From Bartonella sp. B1099 (lineage in GTDB: Bacteria > Pseudomonadota > Alphaproteobacteria > Rhizobiales > Rhizobiaceae), in assembly GCF_944801835.1 (NCBI RefSeq), contig NZ_CALYLN010000001.1:280001-344000 (forward strand): DNA of 64,000 nucleotides. The letters run 5' to 3'. Shown one piece after another: positions 56,441 through 64,000 of the stretch. The notes below the pieces were generated by a model. That model was not told where the DNA came from. It did no database searches and saw only the letters and a list, made by a program, of their open reading frames with translations. A program made the translations under genes and the position numbers. Position 1 is the first letter of the stretch. Each line of letters begins with the position of its first letter.

Positions 56441-56604
56441 CTGAAGCTATAATATTAGGGCAGATTCTAGGAATTATTTGTGGTTGTGGTATAGTAATAT
56501 TATCTGTTTGGCTTTTTTATTCTTTTCTTAAATATCGAAAACTGTACCGTAAAGCACTTACAGGACGAGACCTAGTAATCAAGCATGTCACAAAGATTGA
56601 TTAA
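56437..56604 (+). CDS. Small single-pass membrane protein coupled to the preceding gene
   Basis: 55 aa: MTEAIILGQILGIICGCGIV begins a membrane helix that ends near WLFYSFLKYRKLYRK, followed by a short polar tail. ATG overlaps the preceding stop (ATGA) and AAGGAGA lies 6 nt upstream, which argues strongly for translation. No family recognised. Confidence 0.65.
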   Translation: MTEAIILGQILGIICGCGIVILSVWLFYSFLKYRKLYRKALTGRDLVIKHVTKID

Positions 56605-57881
56605 GTCATAAAATCGTGAAACATATGATTTATTAAAAAGCGATAATTCTTATTTTCATATTTTTAGACTTCCTTGATGTAATTACAGTTTCCATTATTC
56701 AAGGTATTAAGCGCTTCATTAGGGAAGTATTTGAAACTTTAAGCTTAATATTATACATCCTATGTCAAGGGACAAGGAGCAATAATTTCCCAATGGGGAA
56801 TAACTGTCGACGACACTTTACAAGAGCTGAAAGTACAGGGAGTGAAAGAATTACAGACGAAAAGCATTAAAAAACATAAAGCGATAAATTATGATTTTTA
56901 TTTTAGCAAACATGATTTTTACTTTTGCATCTCGTGAGACTTTCTTCTCTTTCAACAGCATCAACTTTAAGTAAGGGTTGTTGTTTTCAAAGCACATAAT
57001 TGTTTCATATTTTCTTTCCTCTTTTTTCTCCTTTCCAGATCAATTTTCTTCTCTCATGCCCCCAGCTTTTTTTTAGTATTTTTCCATCTTTTCTTTAAGT
57101 TTATTCAGACAATGAATAATCATGAAATGATAAGACGCCTCAGGAACCGTGAATATCCATTGATTTTATACCCTATTTTTATGGCATTTCGCACAAAGTC
57201 TTCCCTTATCGTAAGCCTCCTTTGTTTATGCAATAGACTTATCACACATAAGAAACAGTTTTCTCTCTCTTATCTCAGCAATATCATTCATCAAGCCCCT
57301 CAAAACAGCGCTTTACAAAGCAGCAAATTTTTCGCGCTTCAAGCATCTTTCAAGAGCCACGAACAGCGCCGCCACCCTTTAGCTCTCCTGTGTCTTACAA
57401 GCTTCATAGCCCTGCTCTTTTAAAAACATCACCACGCCCTTAAAAGCCCCCCACTATGGAACAATCCAATGGCGCAACAACGCGGCCCGAACTCTTCAAC
57501 GCCCCCCTGACAGAGCTTATTTGTTCAAAGCTGAGAAGTTTTTAGCTTATTTTCACGCCTTATCCGTCTTTTGCTCAAATATTTTGTCCTTCAAAGCAAG
57601 CATCAAGCCCCTTTTTGTCGCAGAGAGACCCTTGACAAGAGTAAGTCTTCTTGTTAAATTCTCTATCACTTTTTTTGCAATTTTCACTTACTCATTGTGC
57701 TAATGAAGTGTATTGACGCGTGCCTTAAGGGTGCGTTTTTATTTTTATGATCACAGTGAAAAAGTGTAGGGTGTTGTATTATGATGCAATGATACGATCA
57801 TAAGGCAATATTCATATGCCGTGTATTGTTTTATTGTTGTTATGATATTGTATTATGTAAACTGTTTAAACGGTGAATAGG
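56605..57881. other. Gene-free region with a possible coding remnant
   Basis: No intact gene. A frame at about 56766-56878 reads QWGITVDDTLQELKVQGVKE without a usable start and may be the tail of a lost gene. The rest, including frames at 57112-57423 and 57521-57703, looks non-coding. Confidence 0.4.
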
Positions 57882-58007
57882 ATGAAAATTAAAAATTCGC
57901 TTAAAGCACTCAAGGAACGCCATCGGAACAATCGTTTGGTGCGCCGTAAAGGACGTGTTTATATCCTCAATAAAACGAACCCACGTTTTAGAGCGCGTCA
58001 GGGCTGA
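57882..58007 (+). CDS. rpmJ: 50S ribosomal protein L36 (YkgO-type)
   Basis: 41 aa: [41 protein letters not shown]. This is the Zn-ribbon-free (no Cys) form of L36 with the longer C-terminus found in alphaproteobacteria. A GGTGAATAGG ribosome region precedes the ATG and a terminator follows. Confidence 0.95.
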   Translation: MKIKNSLKALKERHRNNRLVRRKGRVYILNKTNPRFRARQG

Positions 58008-58029
58008 TTTTTTCAGAGTAAATGTTTTT

Positions 58030-58062
58030 ATGCCTACTTTTTGTAGGCATTTAAAATTTTCT
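58030..58062 (+). terminator. Intrinsic terminator of rpmJ
   Basis: ATGCCTAC / GTAGGCAT stem with a TTTTT loop (58030-58050), followed by TTAAAATTTT, 23 bp after the rpmJ stop. Confidence 0.75.
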
Positions 58063-58150
58063 CTTGAATTTTTTAAGGAGTGTAAGTCTGTTGATGACGA
58101 GTCCAGTGTTTGATAATATTTGGTGATTTATCTTTTGAGGGCTTGTTGTT

Positions 58151-58936
58151 ATGGATTTTTCTATTTTAAAAGCTTTTCAATTTTTTCCGCGGTGTTTTTT
58201 TTATCTTTTTCAGCGCGCTTTTTTTCTTTCTTTGATGGGTATTTTTTGTTTCATTTCTTCTAGCTATGGACAAAATCCTCCTTCACTTCCTGAAGATCGT
58301 CCTTCTCCACAGTCGCTTTTACCCTTAGATGATCTGATCCCCAATTCTCCTCCTCCCTCTTCCGCAACGTCCTCTGATTCTGATTCGTCAGTGATGATTC
58401 TTGAAGATTTCGACTCAGAGCAGCTTTCCTCTGTTGATAGAGTTAAGCAACGCAAAGAGGCAGAAATTTTACGTTTATTGAAAGAATTAAAATATTGCGC
58501 TGATGTTGCAAAAGCAAAAAAGATCAGTCAACAACTTCAACTTTTATGGTCCCAATCGGGGAGTGAGACGATTGATCTTTTAATGTCATGGGCTGAAAAT
58601 GCGATCAATAATGATGATTATGGGCTTGCGCTTGATTATATTGATAATGCTCTTGCCCTTTTACCTCACCACGCTGAAGCTTGGATAAGACGTGCTTGGA
58701 TTCACATTCAACTGAGTGATTTCAAACTTGCCATGCTTGATCTCAACCATGCTCTTGAACTTGAGCCGCGTAACTACATTGCCTTTTTTGAACTTGGAGT
58801 TACCATGGAAGCGACAGAGCGTCCAAAACTTGCTCTCAAAGCTTATGAAACGGCCTTAAGCATCTATCCACAAATGCAAAGGATTCAAAAGCGCATTGAA
58901 ACTTTGTTAGACGAACAATCACCGCAAGCTCTTTGA
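58151..58936 (+). CDS. Exported TPR-repeat protein
   Basis: 261 aa with a hydrophobic segment near the N-terminus (about 19-38, AFFLSLMGIFCFISSSYG), probably a signal peptide, then a Pro/Ser/Asp-rich linker. At least two or three TPR units follow: YGLALDYIDNALALLPHHAE, AWIRRAWIHIQLSDFKLAML-DLNHALELEPRN and YIAFFELGVTMEATERPKLA-LKAYETALSIYP. TPRs bind proteins; the partner is unknown. Periplasmic location is inferred. Confidence 0.85.
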   Translation: MDFSILKAFQFFPRCFFYLFQRAFFLSLMGIFCFISSSYGQNPPSLPEDRPSPQSLLPLDDLIPNSPPPSSATSSDSDSSVMILEDFDSEQLSSVDRVKQRKEAEILRLLKELKYCADVAKAKKISQQLQLLWSQSGSETIDLLMSWAENAINNDDYGLALDYIDNALALLPHHAEAWIRRAWIHIQLSDFKLAMLDLNHALELEPRNYIAFFELGVTMEATERPKLALKAYETALSIYPQMQRIQKRIETLLDEQSPQAL

Positions 58937-59038
58937 ACGGATCATACTTAAAACAAAACCCTTTAAGTCTATTTCAAGTTTGCATAAAACGCGCAGCCCC
59001 TTTCAAGCTGAATAAATGAACCCTGCTCCCTGCCACAC

Positions 59039-59388
59039 ACAAGCCCTCCACGCCCTCCAACACCGCGCCCTCCAACGCCACGCCCTCCAGCACCACGCCC
59101 TCCAACGCCACGCCCTCCAACGCCACACCCTCCGGCACCACGCCATCCAACGCCACACTCTCCAACGCCACGCCATCCAACACCGCGCCCTCCAACGCCA
59201 CGCCCTCCAGCACCACGCCCTCCAACGCCACGCCCTCCAACGCCACACCCTCCGGCACCACGCCATCCAACGCCACGCCCTCCAGCACCACACCCTCCGG
59301 CACCACACCCTCCAACACCACACCCTCCAACACCACGCCCTCCAACGCCACGCCCTCCAGCACCACGCCCTCCAGCACTATGCCATTG
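59039..59388. repeat. 15-bp minisatellite array (about 23 units)
   Basis: Consensus CACGCCCTCCAACGC with variants at 3-4 positions (CCATCC, CCCTCC, CTCTCC; AACGC, AACAC, AGCAC, GGCAC). Because the unit is a multiple of three, both strands are open over most of it (HALQR-type on plus, VALEG-type on minus), which is expected of the repeat and is not evidence for a gene. Related units occur inside purK. Confidence 0.9.
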
Positions 59389-59864
59389 GCAATGTTTTTT
59401 TTACAACCTTAGAAAATGATAAAAACGAAAGGCATCCCCTGCGTGCCCTCATAATTGAAAGCAGCCTTAAAATACACTTCATAAGACAAAAAACTTCAAA
59501 GGTGCTTCGTTTGAATTCAACAAACATCCTTGAATAAGAAATATTCCTCTTCAAGCTTTGCCGGCAAACATTTCCGTAAAACATCAAAATAAAGCCTTGC
59601 CTAGAAAGCGCCAATCAAGCTTTCCCCCGAAAAAGCAAAACGCCCATCAAACATTGCCAATGGAAAAAAGTTGCTTCATTCCCCCTCTTCCATCCAGTGT
59701 TTTTTTTGATTTTTATACTTTGAATAAGCCATCCATCCATTCTTCAGTGCTTCCCCGCCATCACCAGCGAGGGTGTAAAAAATCTCTTGTAAAACTTTAT
59801 AAAAAATAAAACATTTGCGGTTATTTTATCTCTAGCAGAAGCTGTGAAATTGTTTTATATTAAA
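59389..59864. other. Gene-free region
   Basis: No gene supported. AT-rich end at 59790-59864 should contain the promoter of the 6S RNA (TATATT at about 59857-59862 is too close to the RNA start to be certain). Confidence 0.4.
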
Positions 59865-60033
59865 GAGGGTGTTCTGCGCTTCTCGACAGGAAATAACGTA
59901 TTCCTGAGACCTTAGTGATCTCCAAGGGAGCTGTCCCTGATGAAGCCCGTGGGCTTTTTCATATGGCGCCCACCTATTTGTATAGGTTCCCGGGATCAAC
60001 TTTTTCCATCGGCTGTTGTGGATCACCCTTTTT
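59865..60033 (+). ncRNA. ssrS: 6S RNA
   Basis: The RNA folds as a long hairpin with closing GGGTG (59868-59872) and CACCC (60024-60028) followed by T6. Characteristic 6S blocks: GTTCTGCGCTTCTCGACAGG at the 5' side, CCTGAGACCTTAGTGATCTC, AAGGGAGCTGTCCC, GAAGCCCGTGGGCTT and GGCGCCCACC, with AACTTTTTCCATCGGC on the 3' side. The location upstream of the 5-formyltetrahydrofolate cyclo-ligase gene is conserved in proteobacteria. 6S RNA binds the housekeeping RNA polymerase holoenzyme and mimics an open promoter. Confidence 0.85.
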
Positions 60034-60204
60034 TGCATCATTTTCCCTCCCCTAAAACTTTTTTCCCCTACACTAAAATTGTTCATGCCCTTTTCTATTG
60101 AGACTCTCTTTTCTATAAATCAATAGCTTCTTTTTAAGCGATTAAAATGACGATAAGCTTTAACTTCATGAGATTTGCAACAGCTGATAAAAATAATATC
60201 CCCT

Positions 60205-60285
60205 ATCAACTTCATCCCTTCGCGCGAAAGCAGTACAAGAATGGTTTATCGCGTTGTGATGCTTTTTCACAAGAAGAGCCCGCCT
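60205..60285 (+). pseudogene. Decayed copy of the 5' end of the 5-FCL gene
   Basis: CTTCATCCCTTCGCGCGAAA and the following sequence (AAGAATGGTTTATCGCGTTG) match 60435-60510 inside the intact gene at most positions. It breaks off after about 80 bp. A local partial duplication. Confidence 0.75.
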
Positions 60286-60406
60286 TAATTTTCATAAAGC
60301 TTGACTTGTTCCACGCCCATGACTCTTAATTCTGAGCAGCGGTTTACAAAATACAAACCATGGCTACAATGGAGACAAGACCAACCGCTAAACAAGTGAC
60401 GAAACA

Positions 60407-61012
60407 ATGCCCCAAGTTCCTCTCTGTGAAACAGCTTCATCCCTTCGCGCGAAAGCACGCAAGAATGGTTTATCACGTCGTGATGCCCTTTCAAAAGAAG
60501 AGCGCACGCTGTTTTCACAGCATGCTTGTTGCCACTTTCTTGAATATCTTGAAAAAAAAGGGACAGATTTTTCACGCCTCATTTTAGCAGGCTATTTTCC
60601 CATTAAATCGGAAATTGACCCGCGCCCTCTCCTTGAGGCGATAGCCTCACGCGGAGGACGTTTAGCCTTACCCGCCGTGCTTGATTCGACCACCATGATT
60701 TTTCGAGCATTTTCGCCACACACGCAGCTTGAGCCTATGCGTTTTGGCACCGTTGGTCCAGGAGTAGACAATGCGACTGTTATCCCCAATAATATTCTTG
60801 TTCCACTTTCTGCGTTTGATCATCACTGTCACCGTCTTGGCTATGGAGGCGGCTATTATGACCGCGCCGTTGAAGCCCTTGAAAAACAAGGACATCATAT
60901 GGCATTATGGGGCATAGGCTTTTCGTGTCAGGAGGTTTTCTCTATTCCAGCAGCCGAACATGATTTACAGGTTCAAGGAATTTTTACAGAAAAAGGTTTC
61001 TTAAAATGTTAA
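60407..61012 (+). CDS. ygfA: 5-formyltetrahydrofolate cyclo-ligase
   Basis: 201 aa enzyme that converts 5-formyl-THF to 5,10-methenyl-THF using ATP. Motifs: basic N-terminal SLRAKARKNGLSRRDALSKE, GYFPIKSEIDPRPLLEAI, LEPMRFGTVGPGVDN, ILVPLSAFDHHCHRLGYGGG, YYDRAVEAL, with the GYGGGYYDR nucleotide/folate site intact. A partial copy of its 5' end and the 6S RNA gene lie upstream. It is followed after 18 bp (from the preferred start) by a phosphodiesterase gene, a common alphaproteobacterial pair. Confidence 0.93.
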   Translation: MPQVPLCETASSLRAKARKNGLSRRDALSKEERTLFSQHACCHFLEYLEKKGTDFSRLILAGYFPIKSEIDPRPLLEAIASRGGRLALPAVLDSTTMIFRAFSPHTQLEPMRFGTVGPGVDNATVIPNNILVPLSAFDHHCHRLGYGGGYYDRAVEALEKQGHHMALWGIGFSCQEVFSIPAAEHDLQVQGIFTEKGFLKC

Positions 61013-61030
61013 AATGTGATTAAAGCGCCT

Positions 61031-61852
61031 ATGCGGTTTTTATTTTTGGGTGACATTGTCGGTAACACAGGCTGTGAAGTTGTTTTTAAGCATCTTCCTC
61101 AACTGATTGAGAAATGGCAGCTTGATTTTGTTGTGGTCAATGGAGAAAATGCCTCTGATGGTTTTGGTCTCGCCCAAGAGACATATCAAGATCTTTTAAT
61201 GGCGGGTGTTGATGTTGTGACCACCGGCAACCATGCTTTTTCTAACAAAGAAGCTTTACAGTATGCACATGAGAGTGATCGTTTTTTACGTCCTGCCAAT
61301 TTCTCGAAAGAGACTCCAGGAAGAGGTGCTGGTGTTTTTACGGCTAAAAATGGTGCGCGTATTCTTGTCGCCAATCTATTGGGCAGTGTTTTTATGCCCG
61401 ATAAAGTCACCGATCCCTTTGAGATAGCGGAAAATATTCTGCTTGCCTGTTCGTTAATGGAACAAGCCGATGCGATTATTTTTGACTTTCACGCAGAGAC
61501 GACGAGCGAGAAGCAATGTTTTGGTCATTTTCTTGATGGTCGTGTGAGTGTTATTGTTGGCACGCATACGCATATTCCCACCGCTGATGCACAGATTTTA
61601 GAAGGCGGCAGTGCGTATTTAACAGATGCGGGCATGTGTGGTGATTACAACTCCTCCCTTGGCATGGATAAAGAAGAACCGTTACACCGTTTTCTTTATA
61701 AGACGAAGCAAGATCGTTTTGAACCGGCACGTGGACCTGCCACCCTTTGTGGTTTTGCGGTTGAGATTTCAGACCGCACCGGCTTAGCAGAAAAGGTCTC
61801 AGCAGTGCGCATTGGTCCGCATTTAAAGCCGGAAGTTCCAGATTTTTGGTAG
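61031..61852 (+). CDS. TIGR00282/YmdB-type metallophosphoesterase
   Basis: 273 aa from the ATG (MRFLFLGDIVGNTGCEVV); a GTG five codons upstream is in frame. Metal ligands are intact: Asp in LGDIVG, Glu and Asn in VNGENASDGFG, Asn/His in TTGNHAFSNKE, His in FDFHAETTSEK, and HxH in VGTHTHIPTAD. Relatives (YmdB) are 2',3'-cyclic nucleotide phosphodiesterases that influence RNA turnover and biofilm in Bacillus; the role here is unknown. Likely co-transcribed with the preceding gene. Confidence 0.9.
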   Translation: MRFLFLGDIVGNTGCEVVFKHLPQLIEKWQLDFVVVNGENASDGFGLAQETYQDLLMAGVDVVTTGNHAFSNKEALQYAHESDRFLRPANFSKETPGRGAGVFTAKNGARILVANLLGSVFMPDKVTDPFEIAENILLACSLMEQADAIIFDFHAETTSEKQCFGHFLDGRVSVIVGTHTHIPTADAQILEGGSAYLTDAGMCGDYNSSLGMDKEEPLHRFLYKTKQDRFEPARGPATLCGFAVEISDRTGLAEKVSAVRIGPHLKPEVPDFW

Positions 61853-62060
61853 GCTTTAAGCGCCCCTTCCTCCAAGCCGCACGCCCCTTCCTTTAAACCG
61901 CGCCCCCTCTTTTAAGCCTCTCCCTCTTTAGCCCCGCCCTTTGATGGATCACGCACCCCTCTTCCCTTTTGAAAACTCAGCAAGAGACGATTCTTGCAGC
62001 TCCCAATCAATTAAGAAATCTCTCAATCATTTTTACACATTTTTATGAGCGGACATTCAT
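61853..62060. other. Short pyrimidine-rich spacer
   Basis: C/T-rich plus strand with imperfect repeats around AAGCCGCACGCCCCTTCC. No gene or clear terminator. Confidence 0.4.
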
Positions 62061-62063
62061 TAC

Positions 62064-62120
62064 ATGAGTGAAGGCATTAATATGAGTGAAGGACGATAAC
62101 GTATAAAAGTGATCACTTTT
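62064..62120 (+). promoter_or_regulatory. Probable operator region of the MFS gene
   Basis: Two direct repeats ATGAGTGAAGG (62064-62074 and 62082-62092, 18 bp apart) followed by a perfect 16-bp palindrome AAAAGTGATCACTTTT (62105-62120). All lie 55-110 bp upstream of the transporter start. No regulator gene is visible next to it. Confidence 0.5.
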
Positions 62121-62175
62121 CCTGTGGATAAAGATAAAGGATGATACAATATCACTATATGCATAAGTATAAATT

Positions 62176-63417
62176 GTGCTTACTTTAAAAATCTTAAGTT
62201 TTGAAAAGTATTTGTTTGTGGATAATAAGCCTTCTTTATTATTTATAATCTCTATTGTATGTTTATCCATCGGTGGTTTAATCTCTACGGATATTTTTCT
62301 CCCCGCTCTTGGAGATATGCGTCAATATTACCAAGTGAGTGAATCTGAGATACAGAGTGCGGTGGCCATTTTTTTACTTGCTTTAGCTGTTGGACAACTG
62401 ATTTATGGACCGCTTAGCGATAATTTTGGACGCAAAAAGACACTTTTGTTTGGTTTATTTTTGTGGTTTTTTACCACATTGAGTATAATTTACACCATTC
62501 ATATTCAAACTTTTTTTGCACTGCGTTTTTTACAAGGTCTTGGAGCCTGTTCTGGGATCGTTTTAAGTCGCGCTATTATTAATGATTTGATGGATAAAAA
62601 GGCCGCAGGAAGGCTTTATTTGGTTATATTTCCTTTTGTTGGAACATCACCAGCACTTGCGCCATTAATTGGGGGGGTGTTATTGCAAGTTTTTCATTGG
62701 CAAGCCACTTTTATCTTTTTAAGCCTTTTTATCCTTTCAACCATTTTGCTGTGTTATTTTGTCCTAACAGAGACTCTTCCCCCTATCAAACGTCACTCTT
62801 TCACGCCTATAGGAGTCCTTAAGGGTAGTTTAGGCGTCCTTAGAAATAAGCAATTTATTTTTTACGCATTGATACCATGTTTTGCCTATGCAACCTATTT
62901 CGCTTACATTGTTGAGTCACCTTTTTTTCTTACAGCTTTGGGCTTACCCAGTAACGATATTGGATATAGTTACATTGGTGTTTCTTTAACCTATGTCTTA
63001 GGCAACTTGGTTGCACGAAGATTTCTTAAGCAAGAATCTATGGAACGGACCATTCGACGTGGATATATTATTTTTGTCCTAGGAGGGATATTATTTGCTC
63101 TCCAAATCTATGTGAGTCCGTGGCCTCTCGTCACGAGTTTGAGTACCATTTCACTTCTAACTTTTGGCAATGGCTTTTTGTTGCCATTAGGAACAGCGTT
63201 AGCGATTTCCTCACATCCGCAAGCAGCTGGAGCAGCATCCGGTGTTATGGGCGCTTTACAATTAGGAAGCGCAGCATTAAGCGCCGCAGTGATTGGAAAA
63301 CTATCCGGACATAGTCCGTGGGATGTTGCACTTTTATTGGCAATATGTTGTAGCGTGGGCTTTATCATTTATATTCGAAAAGCCAATTATTTTATCACCA
63401 TAAATCAAGTCAAATAA
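62176..63417 (+). CDS. MFS multidrug transporter, Bcr/CflA family
   Basis: 413 aa, 12 membrane segments. Family motifs: STDIFLPALGDMRQYYQVSE near the first helix, motif A GPLSDNFGRKKTLLFG, RFLQGLGACSGIVLSRAIIN, and FVGTSPALAPLIGGVLLQVF in helix 5. Exports drugs or small metabolites by proton antiport; substrate unknown. The start is uncertain: the frame opens at GTG 62176 without a clear ribosome site, and the first ~20 residues are not conserved. It is followed by genes of a possible aldolase/dehydrogenase pathway, so it could export a product of that pathway. Confidence 0.88.
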   Translation: MLTLKILSFEKYLFVDNKPSLLFIISIVCLSIGGLISTDIFLPALGDMRQYYQVSESEIQSAVAIFLLALAVGQLIYGPLSDNFGRKKTLLFGLFLWFFTTLSIIYTIHIQTFFALRFLQGLGACSGIVLSRAIINDLMDKKAAGRLYLVIFPFVGTSPALAPLIGGVLLQVFHWQATFIFLSLFILSTILLCYFVLTETLPPIKRHSFTPIGVLKGSLGVLRNKQFIFYALIPCFAYATYFAYIVESPFFLTALGLPSNDIGYSYIGVSLTYVLGNLVARRFLKQESMERTIRRGYIIFVLGGILFALQIYVSPWPLVTSLSTISLLTFGNGFLLPLGTALAISSHPQAAGAASGVMGALQLGSAALSAAVIGKLSGHSPWDVALLLAICCSVGFIIYIRKANYFITINQVK

Positions 63418-63436
63418 CCAAATTGGGGGGTGAGTA

Positions 63437-63608
63437 ATGCTTAAAAATCTTGATGTCACTTTGCGTGATGGAAGAATTTTCTTTTTCACGAGACGAAATC
63501 GTTGAACCTCTTAAAAATCTGACAGCGGCTCAAGTTGAATATATTGAAATCAGCTATTTTAAAGGGTCGTTTAAACCCATGGACAATGTAGATCAAAAGC
63601 ATTTATAA
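63437..63608 (+). pseudogene. Truncated, frameshifted aldolase (HMG-CoA lyase-like, DRE-TIM) gene
   Basis: Strong ribosome site (GGGGGGTGAG) and MLKNLDVTLRDG, the DRE-TIM start motif. A frameshift near 63470 then gives a stop; the next frame continues FSRDEIVEPLKNLTAAQVEY-IEISYFKGSFKPM and stops at 63608. Only about 55 of the roughly 300 or more codons of such aldolases remain. Downstream sequence to 63920 shows no further homologous blocks that I can recognise. Confidence 0.75.
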
Positions 63609-63921
63609 ATTAAGCGTTGCAAGAGAGTAAAATATCTTTAGAGTCAACTAAAATATTTTTAGCGTTAGAAGAGGGATTTGTCACCCTTTAAACTTTACAA
63701 TAAAAAGTGCGAGGCATTTAAACGATATGAGCATCGTGTTGTTCTTACACCTAGAAAACCAATGGGAAAGATGGGAAAGTTTTGGCTCTTCTTTTAAAAA
63801 GCTCTTTTTTAAAAAAGAGAGAGTTGAAGGAGATGGGCGTTATTATCCGTGAAGTTTGAATGCATATGTGGGAGGTTCATTCTGTTATGACGAATAAAAT
63901 CATCAACAAATTGAGGGAGGG

Positions 63922-64000
63922 ATGATGAAAAAGAAAGTTCTTGTGCTAGCGGGTGATGATGTGGGACCAGAGCTCTGCGATGCAGCACTGATGGTTTTAG
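63922..64000 (+). CDS. Isocitrate/isopropylmalate dehydrogenase-type protein, 5' end only
   Basis: Cut by the window end. MMKKKVLVLAGDDVGPELCD-AALMVL matches the start of the isopropylmalate/isocitrate dehydrogenase superfamily (first strand, then GDxxGPEL). GGGAGGG precedes the ATG. Which member it is cannot be told from 26 residues. The neighbouring aldolase remnant would suit a leucine-like chain-extension pathway. Confidence 0.65.
   Translation, partial: MMKKKVLVLAGDDVGPELCDAALMVL

Noticed and set aside
57112-57703. Two plus-strand frames before rpmJ
   Set aside because: No ribosome sites, composition follows the local base bias, no domain.
58974-59378. Minus-strand frame of VALEG-type five-residue repeats, and the plus-strand HALQR-type frame over the same DNA
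   Set aside because: Both follow automatically from a 15-bp tandem repeat that lacks stops; neither has a ribosome site, signal or non-repeat domain. Annotated as a repeat.
59039-59388. CRISPR-like array
   Set aside because: Units are contiguous 15-mers without spacers and no cas gene is present.

Overview
The window looks like a chromosome segment of a Bartonella species (Alphaproteobacteria, Rhizobiales). The basis is gene content: an EcfG/NepR/PhyR general stress response locus, infA-maf-yacG gene order, a DUF4167 protein, 6S RNA beside 5-formyltetrahydrofolate cyclo-ligase, and above all five copies of a structured leader RNA placed directly before an XRE-family regulator. That pair matches the genus-specific Brt RNA / Trp regulator pairs described in B. 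henselae. The DNA is AT-rich and much of it is non-coding, with decayed gene fragments and duplications, as is usual for Bartonella. The species cannot be fixed from the sequence alone.

Layout. (1) 0.3-9.3 kb: an M23 peptidase, a secreted metallophosphoesterase, then the stress locus. The locus has a membrane HisKA_2 kinase, the sigma factor EcfG and anti-sigma NepR on the minus strand, and PhyR and an HWE kinase diverging on the plus strand. A consensus EcfG promoter (GGAAC, 16 nt, CGTT) at 10.17 kb links a small gene at 10.26 kb to this circuit. (2) 10-17 kb: sparse, with small membrane proteins, DUF4167 and two decayed copies of its 3' end. (3) 17.2-31.4 kb: a minus-strand phage-type head, packaging and tail-fibre cluster (small and large terminase, P22-like portal, scaffold, N4-gp56-type capsid, adaptor, beta-propeller head/tail protein, GNAT-like protein, chaperone-tailed fibre protein, tail collar). 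I see no integrase, replication or lysis gene. This fits a gene transfer agent (BaGTA-like) or a stripped prophage.

(4) 31.4-53 kb: an accessory region in which single genes or small operons (small membrane protein, lipoprotein, VOC protein, clpB, MFS exporter, vapBC, TrbH-like lipoprotein, yacG-maf-infA, DUF5993-dsbB) alternate with Brt-Trp cassettes and a family of plus-oriented non-coding repeats. A short element containing GTGTTTTA and GATAGGATAAA lies at nearly every boundary between these blocks. Four trp genes are intact and the fifth is frameshifted. vapBC lies between two ~800-bp direct repeats that each carry a Brt-Trp cassette. (5) 53-64 kb: purEK, where purK has an N-terminal extension made of the same 15-bp repeat that forms an array at 59 kb; two small overlapping membrane-protein genes; rpmJ; a TPR protein; 6S RNA; 5-FCL and a YmdB-type phosphodiesterase; a Bcr/CflA-type MFS transporter; a broken aldolase gene; and the first codons of an isocitrate/isopropylmalate dehydrogenase-type gene cut by the window end.

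Recurring themes are decayed partial copies of genes next to the parent gene (kinase 3' end, DUF4167 3' end twice, 5-FCL 5' end), tandem duplication of regulator cassettes, and pyrimidine-rich plus-strand spacers. No tRNA, rRNA, CRISPR array or insertion sequence was recognised.
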